Part shown: positions 38,299-48,035 of the stretch, in pieces
Layout: each line of letters starts with the position of its first letter
Numbering within the stretch: the stretch's first letter is position 1
Assembly (NCBI GenBank): GCA_013152545.1
Contig: JAADGF010000025.1
Coordinates: forward strand, 55,119 to 114,423
Length of the DNA stretch: 59,305 nt
Source of the DNA: Gammaproteobacteria bacterium
GTDB lineage: Bacteria; Pseudomonadota; Gammaproteobacteria; SZUA-152
Direction: 5' to 3'
The notes under the pieces: generated by a model
Database searches by the model: none
The model's input: the letters and a program-made list of their open reading frames with translations, nothing else
What the model was told of the DNA's origin: nothing
Made by a program: the position numbers and the translations under genes

Positions 38299-38645
38299 TA
38301 TTATTTGTTTTCCAGGTGAGGTGGATCATTCTAAAAATTGAGTGACTGAACATAATATAAGGCCGCACACTTTGAGTGAGGTTGTGGCAAGTTCAAAAAT
38401 TAGCTTATAAGGTGCCAACAGCCAATACATTAGGCAACTGCGCCGTTTTTCAATTCACGCGACACATCAATGTATTGCACGCCTTTTCTGCGTCCAATCG
38501 AGTTTTCTAGGACAATAACTACTTGTTTTTTTATTTGGGTGTTTGTTACGTTTCAATGTTCGTCAATCCACCACGATATTGACTGGCTTTCAGTTGTCAG
38601 ACACATCTAAGCACCCGACCTATGGCCAATGCAGATTTTGGCATT
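38299..38645. other. Intergenic region DUF47 / pit
   Basis: These 347 bases hold no supported gene, no repeat shared with other gaps and no clear terminator. The gap is wider than usual for this gene pair, so pit may have its own promoter here. Confidence 0.35.
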
Positions 38646-39323
38646 TTATCGCGCTAACATCAATTCAAGGCGGCTTCCGACCCGCTGAGCACGATCCGCT
38701 AATTCACCAATCCAATCAATTATCTTATAAATAAAGATAACGTCAACCGGGGGTAGTTGATCTTCTAGTTTAAAGAGTTCAGAACGGACTTCAACTTGAA
38801 TTCGATCGGTATCACTTTCGATATCATCCAATTTTTGGATCATAGCTTCTACCAGTTTCACTTCATTTCCACTAAACCCTGTTTCAATCAGTTCATCAAA
38901 CTCATGAATGGCTTTGCGAGCTTGCGCGGAAGCATCGATGGATCGTTGAATGTAGGTTTTTAGCTGTGGACCAATAATGTCAGGGAAAGACATTTTGCGA
39001 CCAGTGATGAGGCCCGCGATATCTTTGGCTTTATTGGCAATTTTGTCTTGCATCGAAAGCACTTCAAGTAAGTCACGACGCGAAACCGGCATGAGTAAAC
39101 TATTTGGTAAGCGTAAACGTAGTTCACGCTTAAGCTCATCGGCACTATTTTCCAACTGCGCGATTTTTACTTGCAAATGGTTAACTTGCTCCCAGTCCTT
39201 TGCCAATACGGCGTCAATAAAGGGAAGTAACAGTGAAACACATTGATGAGCGCTATCCATATGGTCTTGCAAAGGTTTGATGGGGGAGCGTGCAAATAGG
39301 CTTGAAATAATTGTTCGTGTCAC
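38646..39323 (-). CDS. DUF47 family protein, phosphate transport regulator (TIGR00153/PhoU-like)
   Basis: This PhoU-like all-helical protein accompanies Pit transporters and probably regulates them in the cytoplasm. The family start is ISSLFARSPIKPLQDHM; MQDKIANKAKDIAGLITGR and QKLDDIESDTDRIQVEVRSELFKLED are typical helices. The frame reaches 39353, but a GTG at 39323 is preceded by GAGGT with 7-base spacing and matches the family length (225 residues). A direct repeat and a palindrome lie upstream. Confidence 0.85.
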   Translation of the reverse strand: MTRTIISSLFARSPIKPLQDHMDSAHQCVSLLLPFIDAVLAKDWEQVNHLQVKIAQLENSADELKRELRLRLPNSLLMPVSRRDLLEVLSMQDKIANKAKDIAGLITGRKMSFPDIIGPQLKTYIQRSIDASAQARKAIHEFDELIETGFSGNEVKLVEAMIQKLDDIESDTDRIQVEVRSELFKLEDQLPPVDVIFIYKIIDWIGELADRAQRVGSRLELMLAR

Positions 39324-39350
39324 CTTGCTTACCTCGACGTGCTGTAAAAA

Positions 39351-39410
39351 CATCTGTTATGCTATTGTTTAGATAGAAAAATTCAAAACCTTCCAAGGTT
39401 CATCTGTTAT
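39351..39410. promoter_or_regulatory. 50-bp-spaced direct repeat and palindrome before the DUF47 gene
   Basis: catctgttatgctat (39351) recurs as catctgttatcctat (39401), exactly 50 bases apart. Between them is the palindrome aaccttccaaggtt (39387-39400). The pattern is not the 11-bp-spaced Pho box. It may be an operator region; no regulator is assigned. Confidence 0.3.
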
Positions 39411-39625
39411 CCTATCGGTGATGATGTTGATAAACTTACTATTATAATAATGCACGCCTTTAGCATGAAAAAATGGGAAGCGCCCTACACCGCGGGTACG
39501 GGTCTGTGTTGTTACACTTTCTCGATGCCGGCTCACTGTATCTTTAGAAAATATCGTTAGAAAACGCGCCGAACAGCTGGGCTTTTAGCGCTTTGCTGAA
39601 TATGCATTCTAATTAATACACGATA

Positions 39626-40648
<1,023 letters not shown>

Positions 40649-40786
40649 CTATTATATCCCGTGTTCCGATGAACGACTTGAAAAATATAAATCACACCCC
40701 ACTCGCCCATTTTTACGGGGTGATGCGGGTTAGGATACTGCAAAATTGAGTTGAGGCAAACTTTTAGGAGGGTTTTATGGCCAAAA

Positions 40787-40820
40787 AAATTGGGGGTGTA
40801 TCAAAATACACCCCCAATTT
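40787..40820 (-). terminator. Rho-independent terminator of adk
   Basis: Read leftwards, a perfect 14-bp stem (aaattgggggtgta / tacacccccaattt) with a 6-base loop runs into a T-tract to 40783. A smaller stem (cacccc/ggggtg, 40850-40867) lies between it and the adk stop, and a third cacccc/ggggtg pair at 40694-40724 precedes hemB. Confidence 0.88.
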
Positions 40821-40882
40821 GCTTATCGTGATTAAGATCACACCCCTAAATTCGACGGGGTGCTGTCTTAATAACGATATCG

Positions 40883-41176
40883 CTACTTCTTTTTCGCCTT
40901 TTTCTTGGCTTTTTTCTTTACTGCCTTTTTCTTCACAGCTTTTTTCTTTACCGCTTTCTTTTTAACGGCTTTTTTCTTGGTTGCTACTTTCTTCTTAGCG
41001 ACCTTTTTCTTGACAGCTTTTTTCTTGGTCGCTATTTTTTTCTTAGCGACCTTTTTCTTCACTGCTTTTTTCTTAGCAGCTATTTTCTTCTTCACTACCT
41101 TTTTCTTGATAGCTACTTTCTTTTTCGCTATCTTTTTCTTAGCCGCACTTTTTGCTTTCTTTGGTTTTGCTGCCAT
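40883..41176 (-). CDS. Possible independently translated H1-like protein inside adk
   Basis: In the adk frame, ATG at 41176 (Met287, MAAKPKKAKSAAKKK) is preceded by AAGGAGG at 41185-41191, 8 bases away, the best ribosome-binding site in the area. It would give a 97-residue basic protein with about 14 KKK blocks, like histone-H1-like nucleoid proteins of other proteobacteria. The Lys and Glu codons of Adk at that place happen to spell the SD. Whether it is translated on its own is inference. Confidence 0.5.
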   Translation of the reverse strand: MAAKPKKAKSAAKKKIAKKKVAIKKKVVKKKIAAKKKAVKKKVAKKKIATKKKAVKKKVAKKKVATKKKAVKKKAVKKKAVKKKAVKKKAKKKAKKK

Positions 41177-42034
41177 GGTTGTGGCCTCCTTATTTGCTGT
41201 ACTTTTATCTAACGTTTTGGGTGCTTCTTCGGCCTTCTTTTCGGAAGGTGTTTCAGTTTCTTTAGTTTTTTCTTGTATTTTTTTATCAATATCATCTAAA
41301 TCATGATGATTTTCTTCAATTGTTATTTTATTTTGCAATCGATCTATCTTTGATGTGCGATTTGTTGCCTCCTGTGGTGGTGTTTTTGATAATGCGTCAA
41401 TAATATTACATATCTTTTGAAAAATCTCTTGTATATCTCCTGAGCCTTGCAGTTTGTAATGCTTATTTTGCTGATGATAATACTCATTGAGCGGACTGGT
41501 TTGCATCTCGTAGACTCGTAGACGACTGGAAATTGTTGCTTCGTTGTCATCAGCCCGGTGATGCAAATTTCCACCACACCTGTCACAATGGTCTTCAAGT
41601 TTAGAGGGGGTGGTGTAAATGTTATAAACAGCACCGCATGAAGAACAACTTCGCCGTCCCGTAATCCGCTGAATCAGTAAATCAAAATCCACGTCAATTA
41701 GTATCACGCCCTGCAATGGTTTGCCCAATTGAACAAGCAACTTATCCAGGGCTTTCGCTTGTAGGATATTTCTGGGGAAGCCATCCAATATAAAACCATG
41801 TGATGCGTCTTTGTCACTTAAACGTTCTTTAATCATGCTAAGCACAATTTGGTCCGAAACCAATTGGCCGGCATCCATTGCGGTTTTTGCCTGCAAGCCC
41901 AGTGGCGTTTTAGCGACAACCGCTTCACGCAGTAAGTCTCCAGTCGATATTTGAGGAATCCCGTACTTTTCGACTAGCATTTTTGCCTGAGTACCCTTAC
42001 CAGAACCAGGCGCACCGACGAGTACGATTCTCAT
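40883..42034 (-). CDS. adk: Adenylate kinase with a histone-H1-like lysine-rich C-terminal tail
   Basis: Residues 1-215 are a normal long-form adenylate kinase: P-loop GAPGSGKGTQAKML, STGDLLREAV, DGFPRNILQAKAL, and a zinc LID with four Cys (CSSCG...CDRCG). It converts ATP and AMP to two ADP. An acidic linker (about 218-285, KETETPSEKKAEEAPKT) follows. Residues 287-383 are almost only K, A, V and I in KKKxxxKKK repeats, as in bacterial H1-like proteins. A strong internal SD and ATG lie at the join (41176). The tail could be part of Adk, a separate product, or both. Confidence 0.92.
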   Translation of the reverse strand: MRIVLVGAPGSGKGTQAKMLVEKYGIPQISTGDLLREAVVAKTPLGLQAKTAMDAGQLVSDQIVLSMIKERLSDKDASHGFILDGFPRNILQAKALDKLLVQLGKPLQGVILIDVDFDLLIQRITGRRSCSSCGAVYNIYTTPSKLEDHCDRCGGNLHHRADDNEATISSRLRVYEMQTSPLNEYYHQQNKHYKLQGSGDIQEIFQKICNIIDALSKTPPQEATNRTSKIDRLQNKITIEENHHDLDDIDKKIQEKTKETETPSEKKAEEAPKTLDKSTANKEATTMAAKPKKAKSAAKKKIAKKKVAIKKKVVKKKIAAKKKAVKKKVAKKKIATKKKAVKKKVAKKKVATKKKAVKKKAVKKKAVKKKAVKKKAKKKAKKK

Positions 42035-42651
42035 TTGGCTACCTCGCTTGCTTTGATTGCCATTTTGGTGTTGTCATTATTGCAGTGTTCATTCTTCGGT
42101 TAGCGACAACCTACTCTTAACAATAGATGGAAGTCAACAATTAATCAGCAAAGTATTAGCAGATATTTTAAGATAACGCAAAAATTCTTGCATTTAATGC
42201 AAGAATTTTAAAAAATGATGATGCAGTTAATAAAAATACGTCCATCGCACAGTCCGCGATTCGCTTCACAATTGCATCATAGTACTCATAAAGACAGGGT
42301 AGCAGCATCATTTTTGTATTTTATATTCGAAATGACCCTACTTAGGGCGAATCATATAATTATACTTGCGTTAACAGAGGCAATATATTTCATCTCAAGG
42401 ATTTTTTCATAAATGGCAGCATCTCAGCATTCAAGAGAAAAAATATCTGGAACAAGGTAAATATATGAATCGTAAACATGGGTGAAAGGTTCGTTAACTA
42501 AAGTTATATTCATATCATGATACCAAAAGCAGGCTCTTTAAGAATTAACACAGCCCTGGTATGAAGAGAGTGTACAATGAATGCCGAAACATCAATGGCT
42601 ACGGCGATCTTAATAGCCGGTGAATTATAAAAGTTAAGTGGAGACTAAACA
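42035..42651. promoter_or_regulatory. Divergent intergenic region adk / pfp
   Basis: About 617 AT-rich bases must hold promoters for adk leftwards and pfp rightwards. The only marked structure is the hairpin at 42181-42209. A 65-codon frame at 42215 has no family features and is not called. Confidence 0.4.
42181..42209. terminator. Perfect 13-bp hairpin in the adk/pfp gap
   Basis: aaaattcttgcat and atgcaagaatttt pair perfectly with a 3-base loop. It reads as a terminator-like stem on either strand (AT-rich base gives T-runs), yet it lies upstream of both genes; it may be a leader hairpin of adk or a regulatory site. Confidence 0.4.
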
Positions 42652-43914
42652 ATGGCTAAAAAAAATGCTTTTTATGCGCAATCAGGCGGAGTAACCGCCG
42701 TTATTAACGCAAGCGCGTGTGGTGTTATTGAGACTGCACGCAAACATACGACTAAAATTGGTAAAATGTATGCGGGTCGTAACGGTATTATCGGTGCATT
42801 AACAGAAGAATTAATTGATACCAGCAAGGAATCAGCAAAAGCAATTGCGGCTTTACGCCATACACCATCGGGCGCATTTGGCTCCTGTCGTTATAAATTG
42901 AAGAGCGTTGAAGAGAATAAACGTGAATATCAGCGGCTGATAGAAGTATTTAAGGCACATAATATCGGGTATTTTTTTTATAACGGTGGCGGTGATTCTG
43001 CCGATACCTGCTACAAAGTCTCCCAGCTTTCACTGCAAATGGGGTATCCCATTCAAGCCATACATATCCCTAAAACAGTTGATAATGACTTACCTGTTAC
43101 CGATAGTTGCCCTGGCTTTGGCTCGGTGGCGAAATATGTCGCTGTATCCATACGGGAAGCCGCATTTGATGTTGCTTCCATGGCAAAAACATCCACTAAG
43201 ATATTTGTGCTTGAAGTAATGGGGCGGCATGTAGGATGGATTGCAGCGGCAGGTGGGTTAGCAGCGGAAAATGCAGGCGATGCGCCACACATTATTTTAT
43301 TTCCGGAAATCGAATTTGATGCGGCAAAGTTTTTAGAAAAAGTAGATAAGACAGTAAAGAAATTTGGTTACTGTGCTTTAGTGGTATCCGAAGGCATACG
43401 AAATAAGGATGGTGCGTTTTTGGCAGAAACCGGAATACAGGATGTGTTTGGACATGCGCAACTCGGTGGTGTCGCCCCAGTTATTGCACAATTGATTCAA
43501 TCCAAGCTGAATTACAAATATCATTGGGCCGTGGCAGATTATTTACAGCGTGCGGCACGGCATATTGCATCTAAAACAGATGTTGAGCAGGCTTATGCGG
43601 TGGGAAAAGCCGCAGTACAGTTTGCCTTAAAAGGTAAAAATGCCATTATGCCCATCATCGTACGCAAATCAGATAAACCCTATAAATGGACGATTGGCGA
43701 AGCTGACCTTATTGATGTCGCCAATGTTGAAAAATGTATGCCAAGAAGCTTTATTAGTAAGGATGGCTTTCATATTACGGCGCGCTGTCGCGCATATTTA
43801 GCACCTTTGATCAAAGGTGAAGACTATCCGCCGTACAAAAAAGGCTTACCGCAGTATGTAACGTTAAAAAATGTATTGCTAAAAAAGAAGTTAAAAACGT
43901 TTGAGTTGGGTTGA
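42652..43914 (+). CDS. pfp: Pyrophosphate-dependent 6-phosphofructokinase
   Basis: Pfp reversibly phosphorylates fructose-6-phosphate with PPi (and in related chemoautotrophs also sedoheptulose-7-P and ribulose-5-P). The nucleotide/PPi site reads NGGGDSADTCYKV, and PKTVDNDLPVTDSCPGFGSVAKYVA carries the Lys that marks PPi use, instead of Gly in ATP enzymes. MGRHVGWIAAAGGLAAE is the substrate loop. The length is 420 residues and the ATG follows GTGGAG. It converges on hppA, 71 bases away, which recycles the same phosphoryl donor. Confidence 0.93.
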   Translation: MAKKNAFYAQSGGVTAVINASACGVIETARKHTTKIGKMYAGRNGIIGALTEELIDTSKESAKAIAALRHTPSGAFGSCRYKLKSVEENKREYQRLIEVFKAHNIGYFFYNGGGDSADTCYKVSQLSLQMGYPIQAIHIPKTVDNDLPVTDSCPGFGSVAKYVAVSIREAAFDVASMAKTSTKIFVLEVMGRHVGWIAAAGGLAAENAGDAPHIILFPEIEFDAAKFLEKVDKTVKKFGYCALVVSEGIRNKDGAFLAETGIQDVFGHAQLGGVAPVIAQLIQSKLNYKYHWAVADYLQRAARHIASKTDVEQAYAVGKAAVQFALKGKNAIMPIIVRKSDKPYKWTIGEADLIDVANVEKCMPRSFISKDGFHITARCRAYLAPLIKGEDYPPYKKGLPQYVTLKNVLLKKKLKTFELG

Positions 43915-43943
43915 TATATTCATAGTGTTTGAGATTTAGGTAT
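43914..43943 (+). repeat. Solo end of element B after pfp
   Basis: atattcatagtgtttgagat and the following ttaggta match the left terminus of element B at 48172 with few changes. No matching right end is present. It starts at the last base of the pfp stop. Confidence 0.5.
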
Positions 43944-43985
43944 ATTATGGCAATAAACTTTCATTTCGCATTCACTCTAAGCGCA

Positions 43986-46019
43986 TCAAAGCAACGGTGC
44001 GATGACCAGGCTTACAATCGCGAGAACATTGATGAGGATGTTCATCGCTGGCCCTGACGTGTCTTTAAAGGGGTCACCCAAGGTGTCACCAACGATACAG
44101 GCTTTATGGGCGTCGGAACCTTTTCCGCCATAATTGCCTTTTTCGATATATTTTTTGGCATTATCCCAGGCTCCACCAGCATTAGCCATCATTAATGCCA
44201 TTAACACACCAGCAACTAATGCGCCGGCTAACATACCTCCCAGCGATTCAGCGCCCAGTGTAAAACCCACCAATGGTGGTGCCGTCACTGCTAGCACACC
44301 GGGTGGAATCATTTTTATTAACGCAGCGGATGTTGCGATATCAATACATCGCGAGCTATCAGGCTTCGCCGTGCCTTCTAATAGCCCGGGGATTTCTTTA
44401 AACTGACGACGTATCTCTTTTATCATCGCAAATGAGGCATTACCCACCGCAGTCATGGTCATGGAACTTACCAGGAAGGGAAAAATGCCACCGATAAACA
44501 TCCCGACCAACACATTGGGGTTGTTCAACTGTAAATTGAAACCAGTGATGTTGATAGAGACAGTTTCAACGTATGCTGCAATAATTGCTAGTGCGGTGAG
44601 TGCTGCTGCACCGACAGCGAAACCTTTGCCGATTGCTGCTGTTGTATTGCCTAACTCATCCAGGGAGTCCGTGATTTTTCGTGTTTCTTCACCGAGGCCT
44701 GCCATCTCGGCAATACCGCCAGCATTGTCCGCAATGGGACCATAAGCATCAATTGCCATGGTGATACCCACAGTGGAAAGCATACCGACCGCAGCAATGC
44801 CGACGCCATAAAGCCCGACTAACTGCGTCGATATATAAATAATAGCGCTAATGGTCAGTAGTGGTATCACTACCGATTGCATACCAATCGCAAGCCCTGT
44901 AATAATTACCGTAGCAGGCCCCGTTTCACTTGATTTAGCAATATGACGTACCGGTTTACCGGCAGTATAATATTCTGTGACAAGACCGATAATAATGCCG
45001 CCGATGGTTCCCGCCAATACAGCACCCCATACTGCGGTGGAAACACCGGTTAACTGTATGGTAAAAAATGATGCAACCATAAAAAGCAGTGCCGCGCCTA
45101 TCGTGCCAATACGTAGGGCTATCTCAGGCGATTTTTTAGAGTATATTCTTGTCAGAAGAATACCCAACATTGAACAAATCATACCGGCTGAGGCGAGAGC
45201 CAATGGTAGAAACATTAATGCACTAGCATCCTTTGCCAGGGTTATTAACGCTGCTGCTTTTTCCGGGTTATTTGCGGCACCAATTGCCAGGGATGAGGCA
45301 ATCGCGATGGTTGCGATAATGGCGCCACAGTATGATTCAAAGATATCGGAACCCATACCGGCAATATCGCCCACGTTGTCACCCACATTATCCGCAATTA
45401 CGCCGGGGTTACGGGGGTCATCTTCCGGTATTCCGGCTTCAATTTTACCCACCAGATCTGCACCTACGTCAGCGCTTTTGGTATAGATACCACCACCTAC
45501 GCGGGAGAACAGTGCAACACTGGACGCTCCCATGCCAAAGCCATGAATGATATATGCGGTATTCGGATCACCGCCAAAAAGGAGGTATAATACACCAAGC
45601 CCCAATAAGCCCATGGCTGCCACCGTGGTGCCCATGATAGAGCCACCCAAAAATGCGATGCTGAGTGCAGCAGAGATTCCGTCGCTGTGAGCAGCAGTTG
45701 TCGTTCTGATATTGATTTTTGTTGCCGAATACATCCCGACATAACCAGCAACGGCTGAACACAATGCTCCGATGGTAAAAGCCAGCGAGGTATACCAGCC
45801 CAACTCGGAAACGCCCAGAAAAATAATAACAATAACAGCAAAAGCGCTCAGCATGGTATATTCGCGCTTCATAAACACCATTGCACCAAGGTGAATCAGA
45901 TAACCTATTTCGACAACTTTTTCTTCTCCGGCGGGGCGTTGCTTTACGCTAAAGTAGATCGTAAATGCGACCACTAAGCCAATGACACCTAAAATTGGTG
46001 GTATAATTTCAGCATTCAT
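43986..46019 (-). CDS. hppA: Membrane-bound ion-pumping pyrophosphatase (K+-dependent type)
   Basis: HppA couples PPi hydrolysis to cation pumping across the membrane. About 16 hydrophobic segments are visible in 677 residues. PPi-site motifs are [40 protein letters not shown] and the C-terminal [24 protein letters not shown] (Ala461, Gly464) is the K+-dependent signature; K+-independent pumps have Lys there. SDIFESY puts Glu228 at the position used by Na+ pumps, so Na+ or mixed Na+/H+ transport is possible. ATG follows AGGGA. It converges on pfp. Confidence 0.95.
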   Translation of the reverse strand: MNAEIIPPILGVIGLVVAFTIYFSVKQRPAGEEKVVEIGYLIHLGAMVFMKREYTMLSAFAVIVIIFLGVSELGWYTSLAFTIGALCSAVAGYVGMYSATKINIRTTTAAHSDGISAALSIAFLGGSIMGTTVAAMGLLGLGVLYLLFGGDPNTAYIIHGFGMGASSVALFSRVGGGIYTKSADVGADLVGKIEAGIPEDDPRNPGVIADNVGDNVGDIAGMGSDIFESYCGAIIATIAIASSLAIGAANNPEKAAALITLAKDASALMFLPLALASAGMICSMLGILLTRIYSKKSPEIALRIGTIGAALLFMVASFFTIQLTGVSTAVWGAVLAGTIGGIIIGLVTEYYTAGKPVRHIAKSSETGPATVIITGLAIGMQSVVIPLLTISAIIYISTQLVGLYGVGIAAVGMLSTVGITMAIDAYGPIADNAGGIAEMAGLGEETRKITDSLDELGNTTAAIGKGFAVGAAALTALAIIAAYVETVSINITGFNLQLNNPNVLVGMFIGGIFPFLVSSMTMTAVGNASFAMIKEIRRQFKEIPGLLEGTAKPDSSRCIDIATSAALIKMIPPGVLAVTAPPLVGFTLGAESLGGMLAGALVAGVLMALMMANAGGAWDNAKKYIEKGNYGGKGSDAHKACIVGDTLGDPFKDTSGPAMNILINVLAIVSLVIAPLL

Positions 46020-46536
46020 TACTGTTATTCCCTGCGTTTGTACCTGAACTCGTCAGTTGATTGCGTCGAGATGATATCAAGTCCATCGTACAATTGAATT
46101 ATTGCGCTTTTCCTGTTATTACTCAAAGGAGGACTCATTATATGCTGCGCAACGGATGGTTTTAGGTTTAGGTTATATAAGTCAGCACTGGAGCAGTGCT
46201 GGTTAGGAATGAACACGCAATAATCATTAATTTAATTGTCATAATAGCCGGTCGATATCAAAAAATATAGCTTTGTGCGGATCATTTATAGCTTAGAATT
46301 TATTGGTATTGTAAGTGCTTTCTCATGTCTAAAACTTTTTTTCGTCCGTCCAGCATTATCAGTCACTAATACTGAGTAATATTACCGGGTTAACGCTCTT
46401 CATTGTAGTTACAATTAAATAGGGTACAATTGACGCCATCTCAGCGTTAATTGAGAAAAAATACAATTATTTACTATGTGGAGAGTACGTAAGTGCGTTA
46501 TAAACGCTTTATCGTATCGCAAGGGGTTATGTTTTT
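46020..46536. other. Divergent intergenic region hppA / ppa
   Basis: This 517-base AT-rich gap has no supported gene and no repeat found elsewhere in the window. A candidate ppa promoter is listed separately. Confidence 0.35.
46403..46430 (+). promoter_or_regulatory. Candidate sigma-70 promoter of ppa
   Basis: TTGTAG (46403-46408), 16 bases, TACAAT (46425-46430) lies 107 bases before the ppa ATG. The match is fair and untested. Confidence 0.35.
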
Positions 46537-47085
46537 ATGAATTTAGATAGAGTCACTTCGGGTAAAAATGTTCCAGATGAAATTAATGTCGTGATAGAAA
46601 TCCCTTCTCACAGTGATCCTGTAAAATACGAAGTGGACAAAGAAACTGGCGCTATGTTTGTTGATCGTTTTATGAGTACCGCCATGTATTATCCCTGCAA
46701 CTATGGGTATATTCCTCACACCCTGTCGGATGATGGGGACCCCGTAGATGTCTTGGTCGTAACACCACATGCATTGGTTAGTGGTTCGGTTATTTGCTGC
46801 CGTGCGGTCGGCATGCTGGAAATGACCGACGAATCCGGGGTGGATGCAAAGGTGTTGGCAGTTCCCATTGATAAGCTGAGTGTTTTGTATCGTAACGTTA
46901 CAACACCGGATGATCTGCCGCAGCTATTACTTGATCAGATTGCTCATTTCTTTGAGCATTATAAGGATTTAGAGCAGAATAAGTGGGTTAAAGTGGAAGG
47001 TTGGGTCGGTGCTGATGCAGCGAAGAAGGAAATTACTGAAGGAGTAAAACGGTTTGAATCAGCGCCGGAAAAACCTCATTTTTGA
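46537..47085 (+). CDS. ppa: Soluble inorganic pyrophosphatase (family I)
   Basis: Ppa hydrolyses PPi in the cytoplasm. The family signature [10 protein letters not shown] holds the metal-binding aspartates; [29 protein letters not shown] and [20 protein letters not shown] are typical. The length of 182 residues matches E. coli. AAGGGG precedes the ATG. Having soluble Ppa next to hppA and pfp places three PPi-using enzymes in 4.5 kb; Ppa competes with the energy-conserving enzymes for PPi. Confidence 0.97.
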   Translation: MNLDRVTSGKNVPDEINVVIEIPSHSDPVKYEVDKETGAMFVDRFMSTAMYYPCNYGYIPHTLSDDGDPVDVLVVTPHALVSGSVICCRAVGMLEMTDESGVDAKVLAVPIDKLSVLYRNVTTPDDLPQLLLDQIAHFFEHYKDLEQNKWVKVEGWVGADAAKKEITEGVKRFESAPEKPHF

Positions 47086-47257
47086 CCTGAATTCATTGTT
47101 TGAGCATAACGCAGTTACAAGCATTTTTTGGCAATATGGAAACGACAGTGTTTTTAGTATGCCTGCTCAATAGCTAAGAACATTGCTGGTCGCCGTGCAA
47201 AAATTGACAGATACTTTATTTGTTGTTTCAATGGCTGGCATTTTTGTTATGCGAAGG

Positions 47258-47701
47258 TTAGCTGGGGGTGTTTTTCGTTACCCAGCGTTCACTGTTATTG
47301 GAAAGTGTTTCTTTTTTCCAAAAAGGTGCGCGATGTTTAAGTTCCTCAATTAAATAACGACAGGCTTTAAATGCAGCATCACGGTGGGCGCTCCATGCAG
47401 CCAGCAATATAATGTTGTCATTGGGTTCTATATGGCCAACACGGTGTATTACTAACAAGTTTAATAGCTGCCATTTGTCGATTGCTTCTGTGGCAATGTT
47501 TTGCAGATGTTGCTGGGTCATTTCCGGGTAATGTTCTAGAAACATGTTTTTAACTGAAACATCTTCATTTAGGTCGCGCATTGTGCCCACAAAGATACAG
47601 GCTGCGCCAAACTGACCTGAGGCACTATCTCTTAGTGCAATTTCGGCGTGTTGCAATTCTAGCCAAGGATCAAATGCCTGGTGACGCAATTCGATTTTCA
47701 T
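47258..47701 (-). CDS. moaE: Molybdopterin synthase catalytic subunit MoaE
   Basis: MoaE, with MoaD, puts dithiolene sulfur into precursor Z to form molybdopterin. Motifs are GAACIFVGTMRDLNEDV, LEHYPEMTQ, VIHRVGHIEPND, AAWSAHRDAAFKACRYLIEELKHRAPFWKKE (with the active-site lysines). The length is 147 residues. It follows moaD by 29 bases on the same strand. Confidence 0.96.
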   Translation of the reverse strand: MKIELRHQAFDPWLELQHAEIALRDSASGQFGAACIFVGTMRDLNEDVSVKNMFLEHYPEMTQQHLQNIATEAIDKWQLLNLLVIHRVGHIEPNDNIILLAAWSAHRDAAFKACRYLIEELKHRAPFWKKETLSNNSERWVTKNTPS

Positions 47702-47730
47702 GTGTCATTACCGGGTAACGAGAAGAATTA

Positions 47731-47964
47731 CTAACCGCCAGTAACGGGAGGGAAAAAGGCAATTTCGTCACCATCTTTAATTTTATGAGTGTCCTTAACA
47801 TAATCCATATTGACAGCGATAAGCACATTGTGAGGCATTGCAGCACCCTTTGTTGCTTTGTGCCAAGCGTCCGAGGCGGTATTGATGCCTTCATGATTGA
47901 GCGTTTGTGACGATAAATTAAGTGATTCACGCAAACTGGCAAAAAATTTTACAGTTATCGTCAT
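47731..47964 (-). CDS. moaD: Molybdopterin synthase sulfur carrier subunit MoaD
   Basis: This 77-residue ubiquitin-like protein ends in FFPPVTGG; the terminal Gly-Gly is adenylated and thiocarboxylated to carry sulfur to MoaE. VKFFASLRESLN is the typical first strand and helix. ATG follows AAGGAG by 8 bases. moaDE face away from moaC, which lies 950 bases off across nested repeats; usually moaC, moaD and moaE run together. Confidence 0.95.
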   Translation of the reverse strand: MTITVKFFASLRESLNLSSQTLNHEGINTASDAWHKATKGAAMPHNVLIAVNMDYVKDTHKIKDGDEIAFFPPVTGG

Positions 47965-48035
47965 AACATTTACTCCTTAATCAACCGCAAATCAGTTAAC
48001 CTCTATTGGCGCTCTTTCAGCAAACGATATCGAAA

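Noticed and set aside
39351-39410. Pho box before the phosphate transporter pair
   Set aside because: The two repeats are 50 bp apart, not 11, and do not resemble CTGTCAT.
40905-41306. 133-codon plus-strand frame rich in F, A and T (FFTAFF repeats)
   Set aside because: It is the complement of the Lys-rich adk tail, where AAA/AAG codons read as Phe/Leu on the other strand. No ribosome-binding site or family signal.
44977-45486. 169-codon plus-strand frame
   Set aside because: Lies wholly antisense to hppA motifs (DNVGDNVGD region). Shadow of a conserved gene.
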